Assembly: GCF_029961765.1 (NCBI RefSeq)
Contig: NZ_CP124681.1
Span: forward strand, 3,534,001-3,598,000
DNA from: Nocardioides sp. QY071
Lineage (GTDB): Bacteria > Actinomycetota > Actinomycetes > Propionibacteriales > Nocardioidaceae
Direction: 5' to 3'
DNA length: 64,000 nucleotides
The notes beneath the pieces were generated by a model that searched no databases, was not told where the DNA came from, and worked only from the letters and a program-made list of their open reading frames with translations. The position numbers and the translations under genes were made by a program. This document shows positions 25,578-33,521 of the stretch, piece after piece (position 1 is the first letter of the stretch; every line of letters starts with the position of its first letter).

Positions 25578-26720
25578 ATGCTGGGCAGCATGCACCAGCA
25601 GGCACCCGACCGCGCCCTCCCGTCGCTCGACGCGATGGTCGCCGACCTCGAGGCGCTGGTGACCTGCGAGTCCCCGTCGGAGGACCTGGCGGCGGTCGCG
25701 CGCAGCGCCGAGGTGGTGGCGGCCCTGGGCACCCGCCTGCTGGGCGTGGGGCCCGAGCGGATCGTGCTCGACGGCTGGACCCACCTGCGCTGGCGGTTCG
25801 GCACCGGGCGCAGGGTGCTGGTGCTCGGCCACCATGACACCGTCTGGCCGCTCGGCTCCCTCGAGACGCACCCCTTCGGCGTGAGCGACGGCGTGCTGCG
25901 CGGGCCCGGCTGCTTCGACATGAAGGCCGGCGTCGTGATGGCGCTGCACGCCCTCGCCGCGCTCGACGACCGCGACGGCGTCACCCTCCTCGTCACCGGT
26001 GACGAGGAGATCGGCTCCCCCTCCTCGCGCGCGCTGATCGAGCACGAGGCTCGAGGTTGCGCCGGCGCGCTGGTCCTCGAGGCGGCAGGCCCCGGTGGCG
26101 CGCTGAAGACCGAGCGCAAGGGCGTCTCCCGGTACGACGTGCTCGTCACCGGCCGCGCCGCGCACGCCGGCCTGGAGCCCGAGCGCGGCGTGAACGCGAC
26201 CATCGAGGTCGCCCACCAGGTGCACGCGGTCGCCGCGATCGCCGACCCCGAGCGCGGTACGACGGTCACTCCGACCCGCCTCGACGCCGGTACCACGATC
26301 AACACGGTGCCCGCCGCCGCCGGGTTCGGGGTCGACGTACGAGTGCGCGACGAGGGCGAGCAGGACCGCGTGCATGCGGCGATGCACGCGCTCCGGCCGG
26401 TTCTCGACGGTGCCGACGTCGAGGTCGTCGGCGGGCCGAACCGGCCCCCACTGACCCCCACCGCGACTCGCGACCTCTACGACCGTGCGGCCCTGCTCGC
26501 CCACGACCTCGGGCTGGACCCGGTCACCTCGATCTCCGTCGGCGGCGCCTCGGACGGCAACTACACCGCCGGCGTCGGCACCCCGACCCTCGACGGACTC
26601 GGTGCCGTGGGCGGCGGCGCGCACGCAGACGACGAGCACGTGCTGGTCGCCGAGCTGCCCGGCCGGACCCGGCTGCTGACCGCTCTGGTCACGGACCTCC
26701 TGGCCGTGGACCGCCCATGA
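25578..26720 (+). CDS. M20-family amidohydrolase (probable N-acyl-L-amino acid hydrolase)
   Basis: A 380-residue zinc hydrolase of the carboxypeptidase-G2/ArgE family. Zinc ligands and catalytic residues are visible: His in LGHHDTVWP, Asp in GPGCFDMKAG, Glu-Glu in TGDEEIGS, and His in GGGAHADDEHV; a dimerisation/lid domain lies between. Start choice is uncertain (ATG 25578 or ATG 25590); there is no clear ribosome-binding site. It overlaps the GNAT gene by 4 bp and is followed by an N-succinylamino acid racemase, so removal of a succinyl group from N-succinyl-L-amino acids is the most likely role. Confidence 0.85.
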   Translation: MLGSMHQQAPDRALPSLDAMVADLEALVTCESPSEDLAAVARSAEVVAALGTRLLGVGPERIVLDGWTHLRWRFGTGRRVLVLGHHDTVWPLGSLETHPFGVSDGVLRGPGCFDMKAGVVMALHALAALDDRDGVTLLVTGDEEIGSPSSRALIEHEARGCAGALVLEAAGPGGALKTERKGVSRYDVLVTGRAAHAGLEPERGVNATIEVAHQVHAVAAIADPERGTTVTPTRLDAGTTINTVPAAAGFGVDVRVRDEGEQDRVHAAMHALRPVLDGADVEVVGGPNRPPLTPTATRDLYDRAALLAHDLGLDPVTSISVGGASDGNYTAGVGTPTLDGLGAVGGGAHADDEHVLVAELPGRTRLLTALVTDLLAVDRP

Positions 26721-27562
26721 CCGCCTGGACCGACGCCGACAAGGCCGCCGCCGGCGCGGGGATCACGATCCGCACCCTCGACGACATCGCGTCGCTGGAG
26801 GACGTCCGCCGCCTCTACGAGCGGATCTGGCGCACCGGCGCGACCAACCCGCCGGTCACCGCGGACCTGCTCCGCGCGATGGCGAAGGCGGGCAGCTATG
26901 TCAGCGGCGCCTACGACGGCGACGAGCTCGTCGGCGCCTGCTTCGGCTTCTTCTCCGCGCCCGCGCGCGACGCGCTGCACAGCCACATCGCCGGTGTCGC
27001 GCCGCGGATGGCCGGCCGGCACGTCGGCCTGGCCCTCAAGCTGCACCAGCGCGCGTGGACGCTCGACCAGGGCGCCGGTGCCATCACCTGGACCTACGAC
27101 CCGCTGATCCGGCGCAACTCGTGGTTCAACCTGGGCAAGCTCGCCGCCGACGTCACCGAGTACCTCCCCGACTTCTACGGGCCGATGGACGACGACATCA
27201 ACCGCGCCGACCCGACCGACCGGGTCCTCGTGCGGTGGTCGCTCGACGCACCCGCCGTCGTCGCCGCGTGCGCCGGGACCCCCCGCGCCGTCGACGTCGA
27301 GCAGCTGCGCGCGGACGGCGCGGTCGTCGCGCTGGAGGTGTCCGCCGCGGGCGGCCCGATCCTGCGGCCGGCGTACGGGCGCACGGTGCTGGTCGGCGTA
27401 CCCGTTGACGTCGAGGGCCTGCGCGAGCAGGACCCGGCGCTCGCCGCCACGTGGCGCGAGGCGCTGCGCGAGGTGCTCGGCGGGCTGCTCGCCGGAGGCG
27501 CGCGGGTGCGGGAGTTCGACCGATCGGGTTGGTACGTCGTGGAGAGGAAGGAAGCGCAATGA
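26717..27562 (+). CDS. GNAT-family acyltransferase (probable D-amino acid N-succinyltransferase)
   Basis: A 281-residue GNAT-superfamily protein of the large COG3375-like type. The acyl-CoA-binding region includes ELVGACFGFF and SHIAGVAPRMAGRHVGLALKL split across about residues 70-110. The RNSWFNLGKL segment is typical of these predicted acyltransferases. The ATG overlaps the M20 stop, and the stop overlaps the racemase ATG, each by 4 bp. In characterised NSAR operons the GNAT enzyme succinylates D-amino acids with succinyl-CoA; I infer the same role from context. Confidence 0.8.
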   Translation: MTAWTDADKAAAGAGITIRTLDDIASLEDVRRLYERIWRTGATNPPVTADLLRAMAKAGSYVSGAYDGDELVGACFGFFSAPARDALHSHIAGVAPRMAGRHVGLALKLHQRAWTLDQGAGAITWTYDPLIRRNSWFNLGKLAADVTEYLPDFYGPMDDDINRADPTDRVLVRWSLDAPAVVAACAGTPRAVDVEQLRADGAVVALEVSAAGGPILRPAYGRTVLVGVPVDVEGLREQDPALAATWREALREVLGGLLAGGARVREFDRSGWYVVERKEAQ

Positions 27563-28662
27563 AGCTGACCGGGGTGGAGATCCGGACCGTCGAGGTGCCG
27601 CTGGTGGCGCCGTTCCGGACGTCCTTCGGGACCGAGACGGTACGCCGGGCGCTGCTCGTGCGCGCCGTCACCGACGACGCCGAGGGCTGGGGCGAGTGCG
27701 GCGCCGGGACCGGGCCGTTCTACTCCTCCGAGTACACCGAGGCCGCGGCAGACGTGCTGGAGCGCGTGCTGGTGCCGATGGTCGCGCAGGTCGAGCATCT
27801 CGACGCCCACCGGGTCGCGCCGGCGCTGCAGTCGGTCCGCGGTCACCGGATGGCCAAGGCAGCACTGGAGACGGCGATCCTGGACGCCGACCTGCGCGGC
27901 CGGGGCGTCTCGTTCGCCCACGCGCTCGGTGCGGTCCGCGACCGGGTGCCCTGCGGGGTCTCGGTGGGCATCACCGAGTCGATCCCCGCGCTGCTGGACG
28001 TGGTCGAGGGGTACCTGGCCGACGGCTACCTGCGGATCAAGCTCAAGATCGAGCCCGGGTGGGACGTCGAGCCGGTGCGCGCCGTACGGGAGCGGTTCGG
28101 AGACGTCCTGCTGCAGGTCGACGCCAACACGGCGTACCGTCGGGGCCACACCCGGCATCTCGCCCAGCTCGACGACTTCGACCTGCTGCTGCTGGAGCAG
28201 CCGCTGCCCGAGGACGACCTGCTCGGCCACGCCGAGCTCGCCAGGTCCGTCCGTACGCCGATCTGTCTCGACGAGTCGATCGTCTCCGCCCGGGCCGCGG
28301 CGGACGCGATCACGTTGGGCGCCTGCTCGATCGTCAACATCAAGCCCGGCCGGGTCGGCGGCTACCTGGAGGCGCGCCGGATCCACGACGTCGCGTCCGC
28401 GCACGGGATTCCGGTCTGGTGCGGCGGCATGCTGGAGACGGGCCTGGGCCGGGCTGCCAACCTCGCGCTGGCCGCGCTGCCCGGCTTCACCCTGCCCGGC
28501 GACACGTCGGCCTCCGAGCGCTACTACGCGACCGACCTGACCGAGCCGTTCGTGCTCGAGGACGGTCACCTGTCCGTGCCGACGGGTCCGGGCCTCGGCG
28601 TCAGCCCGCTGCCGGACGTCCTCGACGAGGTCACCGTCGACCGGACCTGGATCCCCCTCTGA
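27559..28662 (+). CDS. Enolase-superfamily N-succinylamino acid racemase / o-succinylbenzoate synthase
   Basis: A 367-residue enolase-superfamily enzyme of the NSAR/OSBS group. The acid-base lysines are Lys161 and Lys163 in RIKLKIEP, metal ligands are Asp188 (QVDANTAY), Glu213 (LLEQPL) and Asp238 (CLDES), and the opposite lysine is Lys262 (NIKPGRVGG). No menaquinone-biosynthesis gene is nearby, and the gene is translationally coupled to GNAT and M20 genes, which favours racemisation of N-succinylamino acids over menC function. The operon ends at a repeat array 4 bp after the stop. Confidence 0.87.
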   Translation: MKLTGVEIRTVEVPLVAPFRTSFGTETVRRALLVRAVTDDAEGWGECGAGTGPFYSSEYTEAAADVLERVLVPMVAQVEHLDAHRVAPALQSVRGHRMAKAALETAILDADLRGRGVSFAHALGAVRDRVPCGVSVGITESIPALLDVVEGYLADGYLRIKLKIEPGWDVEPVRAVRERFGDVLLQVDANTAYRRGHTRHLAQLDDFDLLLLEQPLPEDDLLGHAELARSVRTPICLDESIVSARAAADAITLGACSIVNIKPGRVGGYLEARRIHDVASAHGIPVWCGGMLETGLGRAANLALAALPGFTLPGDTSASERYYATDLTEPFVLEDGHLSVPTGPGLGVSPLPDVLDEVTVDRTWIPL

Positions 28663-28666
28663 CCCC

Positions 28667-28814
28667 GTTGAGTTGCCCCATCCTCACCGTTGAGTTGCCC
28701 CATCCTCACCGTTGAGTTGCCGCTTCCCAACCGTTGAGTTGCCACCCCGCACGGCAAGTGGCAAGTCAACGGTGAGTTCGTGGCAACTCGACGGCGAGTT
28801 CGTGGCAACTCAAC
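28667..28814. repeat. Inverted array of an 11-bp core with exact 22-bp period (4 forward, 3 reverse)
   Basis: The core GTTGAGTTGCC is perfect at 28667, 28689, 28711 and 28733. Inverted copies start at 28760 (GGCAAGTCAAC), 28782 (GGCAACTCGAC) and 28804 (GGCAACTCAAC). Every step within each arm is exactly 22 bp. The 11-bp spacers of the forward arm end in CTCACC or CCAACC, and those of the reverse arm begin GGTGAG or GGCGAG, so whole 22-bp units are inverted. The central pair forms a stem of about 15 bp (28731-28745 with 28758-28772, one mismatch). It begins 4 bp after the racemase stop and is less GC-rich than its surroundings. Terminator, operator array or repetitive element are all possible. 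Confidence 0.9.
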
Positions 28815-28887
28815 CGCCTGTTCGATCCCACCAGCATCTGTCACGATTTCGTCGTGCCGGACGAACGACGACCCCATGCCCCGCGGC

Positions 28888-28900
28888 TAGCGTCGGGCGG
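28888..28900 (+). promoter_or_regulatory. Probable -10 element for leaderless PucR-type regulator
   Basis: TAGCGT at 28888-28893 is followed by 7 nt and then the GTG at 28901. This spacing places the likely transcription start at or next to the start codon. No Shine-Dalgarno sequence precedes the GTG. Confidence 0.45.
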
Positions 28901-30571
28901 GTGGTGACCGTGGCCGACCTCCCCCGCGCCGGACTCGCTCGCGTCGTCGAGGAGCTCGGCAGCACCCTGCTCGAGGTGGTCTGCGGCGAGGTGCAGCGGC
29001 CCGAGGAGATCGGCGGGGTGGTCATCGACGACCCGCTCGACGAGCCGGAGCTGCCCGAGCACGCGCTGGTCCTCGGGGTCGGGCTGCAGGAGCCGGCGGC
29101 GATCACCGAAGCGGTCGAGCGGCTCGGTGCGCAGGGCGTGCTCGGGCTGGTCGTCCGCGCGCCCGTGGCGGGGAGTGACGAGCTCGCGGCGACGGCGCGT
29201 CGTACGGGCGTCACGGTGCTCGCGCTGGCGCGCGGGGCCGCCTGGACCCACCTGGCCGGGATGATCAGGACCCTGACCAGCGACGGCCCCGAGCTCGACC
29301 CGGAGCCGCTGGGCCGCACCGGCGCGGGGCTGCGCCAGGTGGTCGGCTACCAGTCCGGCCTCGACGACCTGTTCGCCGTCGCCAACGCGATCGCCGCGCT
29401 CGTCGACGCCCCCGTGACGATCGAGGACCGCAGCTCACGCCTGCTCGCGTTCTCCAGCCGCCAGGAGGAGGCCGACACCTGGCGGGTGCAGACGATCCTG
29501 CGCCGGCAGGTGCCCGAGGACTACACCCGTCAGCTCGAGGAGCAAGGCGTCTTCCAGGAGATCTACCGCTCCACGCGGCCGGTCTGGGTGCCGCCGCTGT
29601 CCGACGACGAGCCGTCCGGCAGCGGGCGCGCGGCGATCGCCGTACGCGCGGGCGACGAGATACTCGGCACCATCTGGGCGGTCGTCAACGAGCCGATGGA
29701 CGAGGCCCGCGGGCAGGCGCTGTACGACGCCTCGAAGCTGGTCGCCATGCACCTGGTGTGGGCGCGGGCCGATGCCGACGTGGAGCGGCGGCTGCGGGCC
29801 GACCTGCTCAGCACCGCGCTCGAGAGCGGCCCGCGCACCGCGGAGACCCTGCGCCGGCTGGGGCTGAAGGACGAGCCGGCGGTCGTCCTCGCGCTGACCG
29901 TGGTCGGCGCCGGGACCGAGAGCCCGCTGCCCGCGCAGCTCGCCGTCGAGCGCAAGCGGGTCGCCGACGCCTTCGCGCTGCACCTGACCGCCGTGCACCC
30001 GCGCAGCGCCGCGGGCCTGGTCGGCGACGTCGCCTACGGCATCCTGCCGGTCGCGCGCGGCCGCAAGGACGGCGAGGAACGCGCCGCCGAGATCGCCGCC
30101 GACTTCCTGTCCCGCGTCGACTCCCGGCTGCGTCCACTCGTCGGCGTCGGCCCACTCGCCCCCGGCAGCGCCTCCCTCAAGCGCTCGCGCACCGGCGCCG
30201 ACCGCGCCCTGCGCGTGCTCCGCTCACGTCCCGGCCAGCAGGTCGCCCGGCTCGACGACGTCCACCTCGAGGCCCTGCTGCTCGAGCTCGCCGACCGGGT
30301 CCCGCGCGGCGACATCCCCAGCGGCGCCGTCGCGCGGATCGTCGCCTACGACCAGGAGCACCAGAGCAGCCTGGTCGACACCCTGCGCGCCTGGCTGGAC
30401 GCCTTCGGCGACGTCGCCATCGCCTCGGCCGCGATGTACGTGCACGCCAACACCTTCCGCTACCGCCTGCGCCGGGCCGCCGAGGTCGGCCGGCTCGACC
30501 TCACCGACCCGAACGCCCGGCTGGCCGCGATGCTCCAGCTGCGGCTGATGGACCTCACTGCTCCGGACTGA
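28901..30571 (+). CDS. PucR/CdaR-family transcriptional regulator
   Basis: A 556-residue regulator with a PucR-type N-terminal region (about 1-135), a GAF-like central part (about 140-290, DDLFAVANAIAALVDAPV onward) and a C-terminal PucR helix-turn-helix (ASAAMYVHANTFRYRLRRA near residue 515). Tandem GTG codons at 28901 and 28904 are both possible starts. Such proteins activate purine, amino acid or peptide utilisation genes. It sits between the racemase operon and the peptide-importer operon and could control either. Its 3' end overlaps the convergent fusion-protein gene by 17 bp. Confidence 0.85.
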   Translation: MVTVADLPRAGLARVVEELGSTLLEVVCGEVQRPEEIGGVVIDDPLDEPELPEHALVLGVGLQEPAAITEAVERLGAQGVLGLVVRAPVAGSDELAATARRTGVTVLALARGAAWTHLAGMIRTLTSDGPELDPEPLGRTGAGLRQVVGYQSGLDDLFAVANAIAALVDAPVTIEDRSSRLLAFSSRQEEADTWRVQTILRRQVPEDYTRQLEEQGVFQEIYRSTRPVWVPPLSDDEPSGSGRAAIAVRAGDEILGTIWAVVNEPMDEARGQALYDASKLVAMHLVWARADADVERRLRADLLSTALESGPRTAETLRRLGLKDEPAVVLALTVVGAGTESPLPAQLAVERKRVADAFALHLTAVHPRSAAGLVGDVAYGILPVARGRKDGEERAAEIAADFLSRVDSRLRPLVGVGPLAPGSASLKRSRTGADRALRVLRSRPGQQVARLDDVHLEALLLELADRVPRGDIPSGAVARIVAYDQEHQSSLVDTLRAWLDAFGDVAIASAAMYVHANTFRYRLRRAAEVGRLDLTDPNARLAAMLQLRLMDLTAPD

Positions 30572-33521
30572 GCCCGAGCTGCTGGACGAGGAAGCCCAGC
30601 CACTCGACGTCCTGCGCGACCACGACCTCGGGACTGGTGGCGGCGCCGTGCCCGGCGTCCTCGAAGACGTGCAGCAGGATCGGGGCATCGCCCTCCTGCG
30701 CAGCCTGGAGACGGGCCACGAACTTGCGCGCGTGCCACGGGCGGCAGCGGGGGTCGGTGGCGCCGGCCTGGACGTAGACGGCCGGGAAGGTGCCCGGGCC
30801 GATCAGCTCGTACGGCGAGCGGCCGATCATCCGGCGTACGTCGGCCGGGTCGTCGGGATCGCCCCACGCCTTGCGGATCACGAAGTCGAGGTAGGGGTCG
30901 CGCATGCCGGCGACCAGGTCGAGCAGGGGCGCGCGCGGGAGCACCGCCCGCCACAGGTCGGGGCGGGTGGTGACCGCGACGCCGCACATCAGGCCGCCGT
31001 CGGAGCCGCCGGTCAGCGCGAGCCGGTCGGGCGTCGTACGACCGCTTGCGACGAGGTGCTCGGCGACCGCGACGAGGTCGTCGTCGCGGACGTGCTTGGT
31101 CTCGCGGTGCGCGGCGAGGTACCAGTCCCGCCCGAGCTCGCCACCTCCGCGCAGGTAGGCCTGGACGACGGTGCCACCGGCGGCGACGAAGGCTGCCAGG
31201 TCGGGCTGGTACGACGGCAAGGTGGGCACATTGGCCGCTCCGTACGCCGTGACCAGGGTCGGCGCGGGCGCCGCGTCGCCGTCGGTCGGGCGGATGACGT
31301 GGAAGGGCACGAGCGTCCCGTCGGCGGCGGGCGCGGCGTCCTCCTCGAGGACCGCGTCGAGCGTCACGACCGGCGCGAGCAGTGTCTCGACGTCCGCGGC
31401 ACCGGCGCGGTGCCGGTGCACGCTCCACGAGGTGGTGGGCGTCGAGAAGGCGAACAGGAAGTCCGGGGTCGGCCCACCGGCCGCGAGGCCGGTCAGCGCG
31501 AAGAAGGGCGCCGCGAGGGCACCTCGACCAGGAAGCGGCACGTCGCCGACCGCGCCACCGCAGCGCTCGAGGACGCGCACCCGCGCGAACGTCCGGTCGA
31601 GCTCGGACAGGTAGAGGTGCTCCCCCACCGGCGTGACCGAGCGCAGCACGGTCGGCCCCTCGGCGACCAGCTCCTCCCAGCAGGAGACGTCGTCGGGCGA
31701 CGCCGCGTCGAGCGGGATCGCGACCAGCCGGCCGCGGGCGGCGCCGACATCGGTGACCGCGACGTACCTGTCGCCGACGACGTGTCCCGCGACGGTGCCG
31801 GTGCAGGACGTGACGAACGGCCGCCACGAGGCCTGCGGGGAGGCCAGGTCCCGCACCGCGACGGGGATCGGGCTGCCGACCCGGTGCGAGGCCACCAGCC
31901 AGCGCCCGTCCGGCGAGGGCTGGACCAGCGTGTACTCCCGCGAACCCGCGGGCACCGGCACCGGCTCGACCACCGTGGCACCGGTGGCGAGCGCGTGGTG
32001 GAAGGTCGCCTGCACGAACTCCTCCGGAGTGCCGGTCAGCGCGAAGAACCAGAAGCCCGCGCTGTCGGCCGCCCAGGAGACGCCGCCGGCCCAGGCACTG
32101 TGCAGCACCTGTGGCGGCGCGGGCAGCCGCTCACCGGACGCGACGTCGACGAGCCGGATCGTGTTGTGCTCGCTGCCGTCGGTGCACACGCCGATCGCCA
32201 GCACCCGGCCGTCGGGCGAGGGTGCCAGCCACGAGAGCAACGCCCCCGCCTCGAGTACGACGACCGGGACCCCCGCACCGTAGGGCTCATCGGCCACCAC
32301 CACCGACGAACCCACCGGCCGGAACCACCGCCCCGCCGCATGCCGGGGCAGCACCGGTCGTGCGCCGGCGTCGTACTCCTCGACGAGGGCCCGCAGCGCC
32401 GCGCGGTCCTGCCCACCGAGGATCGAGCCGGTCGCTACCTCGGCCTGCCTGCGCTGCCAGGCATGGACCTCGTCATCCTCGGCCTCCAGCCAGCGGTACG
32501 GGTCCGGCACGGAGACGCCCGCCCGGGTGGCGACGACCTCGACGGTCCGGGTCGGCGGGTACGGCGCCGCGAGCTCGCGCCGCAGCCGCTCGAAGGCGCC
32601 GGGCACGCGGTGCACCTCGCCGAGGTCGAGCACCAGGTCGAACGCGTCGTCGTCCAGGACCGGACCGGGAACGCCCTCCTCCAGCGCCACGGCCCAGTCG
32701 AAGGGCCGGTCCGAGCGGTCGGTGATCCGGACCGCGGGGCCGGAGGCGAAGGTGGTGCCGACCAGGAGCAGGTCGGAGCCCAGCGCGTCGGCGAGAAGAC
32801 CGCCCAGCGTCGGCAGTCCGTCGTACGGCGTGCGCTGGACGTGCCCGTCGTGCGCGCTGACCAGCACCCGCTCCTCGCGCTCCAGCACCCAGCGCACGGT
32901 GTCGGCCATGAACCGGTCCCGGTCCTGGCCGTCGGCGAACGCCAGGACCGAGGCGGCCAGCCGCTCCGCCACCGGGTCGCCCATGGCCAGTCCACGCGCG
33001 GCCAGGGCTCGCAGGTCGGCCAGCAGCCGCTCGCGCGCGGAGCCGGACAGCCCGGCGTACCGGACCGCCGCCTCCACCCGGCCACCGAGGTCGCTGCGCC
33101 GCAGCAGGTCCGGATCCCCCGCAGCTGCGGGGATCCGGGCCAGCAGGGCCCGCACCGCGGGCCCGGGAGAGGTCGAGCCACCCGGCACGTCCATGCCGTA
33201 CACCCGCACCCCGCCGTGGGAGCGCAGCCACGAGAGCTGCCGGTGCACGACGGCGGAGTGCCCGAAGCCGTAGGAGATCGCGTCCCGAGCGACGTCCTCG
33301 ACCCTGCCCGGCCCGCCGCGCACCCAGGCGTCGACGGCGAGCCCCTCCGCGAACCCGGCCTCCAGCACCAGTGCGGTGAATCCGTGCTCCGCGACGAGCA
33401 TCCGCAGCGCCTCGTCGCGCAGCTCGTTGAGCTCGGTGACGTTGTGCGACGCCTCGCCCAGGGCGACCACGCGAGCGCCGGTCGCGGCGCCGCGCAGTCG
33501 CTCCAGGATCGGTGTCGCCAT
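30555..33521 (-). CDS. Fusion of erythromycin-esterase-like domain and prolyl oligopeptidase (S9A)
   Basis: One uninterrupted 988-codon frame encodes two enzymes. Residues 1-315 form an Ere-like hydrolase domain with the family motif LGEASHNVTELNE (Glu23, His26) and SAHDGHVQRT (His224, His227). From about 319 (YPPTRTVEVV, then PDPYRWLE) a prolyl oligopeptidase follows: seven-bladed propeller, then alpha/beta hydrolase with Ser840 in GGSDGG, Asp923 in GATDPRC and His958 in EDAGHGAA. There is no Met, GTG or stop at the junction that would separate them convincingly. No signal peptide is seen, so it should be cytoplasmic and act on imported peptides. The ATG shares one base with the upstream SBP stop. 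What the Ere domain hydrolyses is unknown. Confidence 0.85.
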   Translation of the reverse strand: MATPILERLRGAATGARVVALGEASHNVTELNELRDEALRMLVAEHGFTALVLEAGFAEGLAVDAWVRGGPGRVEDVARDAISYGFGHSAVVHRQLSWLRSHGGVRVYGMDVPGGSTSPGPAVRALLARIPAAAGDPDLLRRSDLGGRVEAAVRYAGLSGSARERLLADLRALAARGLAMGDPVAERLAASVLAFADGQDRDRFMADTVRWVLEREERVLVSAHDGHVQRTPYDGLPTLGGLLADALGSDLLLVGTTFASGPAVRITDRSDRPFDWAVALEEGVPGPVLDDDAFDLVLDLGEVHRVPGAFERLRRELAAPYPPTRTVEVVATRAGVSVPDPYRWLEAEDDEVHAWQRRQAEVATGSILGGQDRAALRALVEEYDAGARPVLPRHAAGRWFRPVGSSVVVADEPYGAGVPVVVLEAGALLSWLAPSPDGRVLAIGVCTDGSEHNTIRLVDVASGERLPAPPQVLHSAWAGGVSWAADSAGFWFFALTGTPEEFVQATFHHALATGATVVEPVPVPAGSREYTLVQPSPDGRWLVASHRVGSPIPVAVRDLASPQASWRPFVTSCTGTVAGHVVGDRYVAVTDVGAARGRLVAIPLDAASPDDVSCWEELVAEGPTVLRSVTPVGEHLYLSELDRTFARVRVLERCGGAVGDVPLPGRGALAAPFFALTGLAAGGPTPDFLFAFSTPTTSWSVHRHRAGAADVETLLAPVVTLDAVLEEDAAPAADGTLVPFHVIRPTDGDAAPAPTLVTAYGAANVPTLPSYQPDLAAFVAAGGTVVQAYLRGGGELGRDWYLAAHRETKHVRDDDLVAVAEHLVASGRTTPDRLALTGGSDGGLMCGVAVTTRPDLWRAVLPRAPLLDLVAGMRDPYLDFVIRKAWGDPDDPADVRRMIGRSPYELIGPGTFPAVYVQAGATDPRCRPWHARKFVARLQAAQEGDAPILLHVFEDAGHGAATSPEVVVAQDVEWLGFLVQQLGLSPEQ

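Noticed and set aside
27559..28662. menC of menaquinone biosynthesis
   Set aside because: Sequence cannot exclude it, but the gene is coupled to GNAT and M20 genes and no other men gene is near; the racemase role is preferred.
28667..28814. CRISPR-like array
   Set aside because: The core is only 11 bp, spacers are 11 bp and partly identical, half of the copies are inverted, and no cas genes are present.
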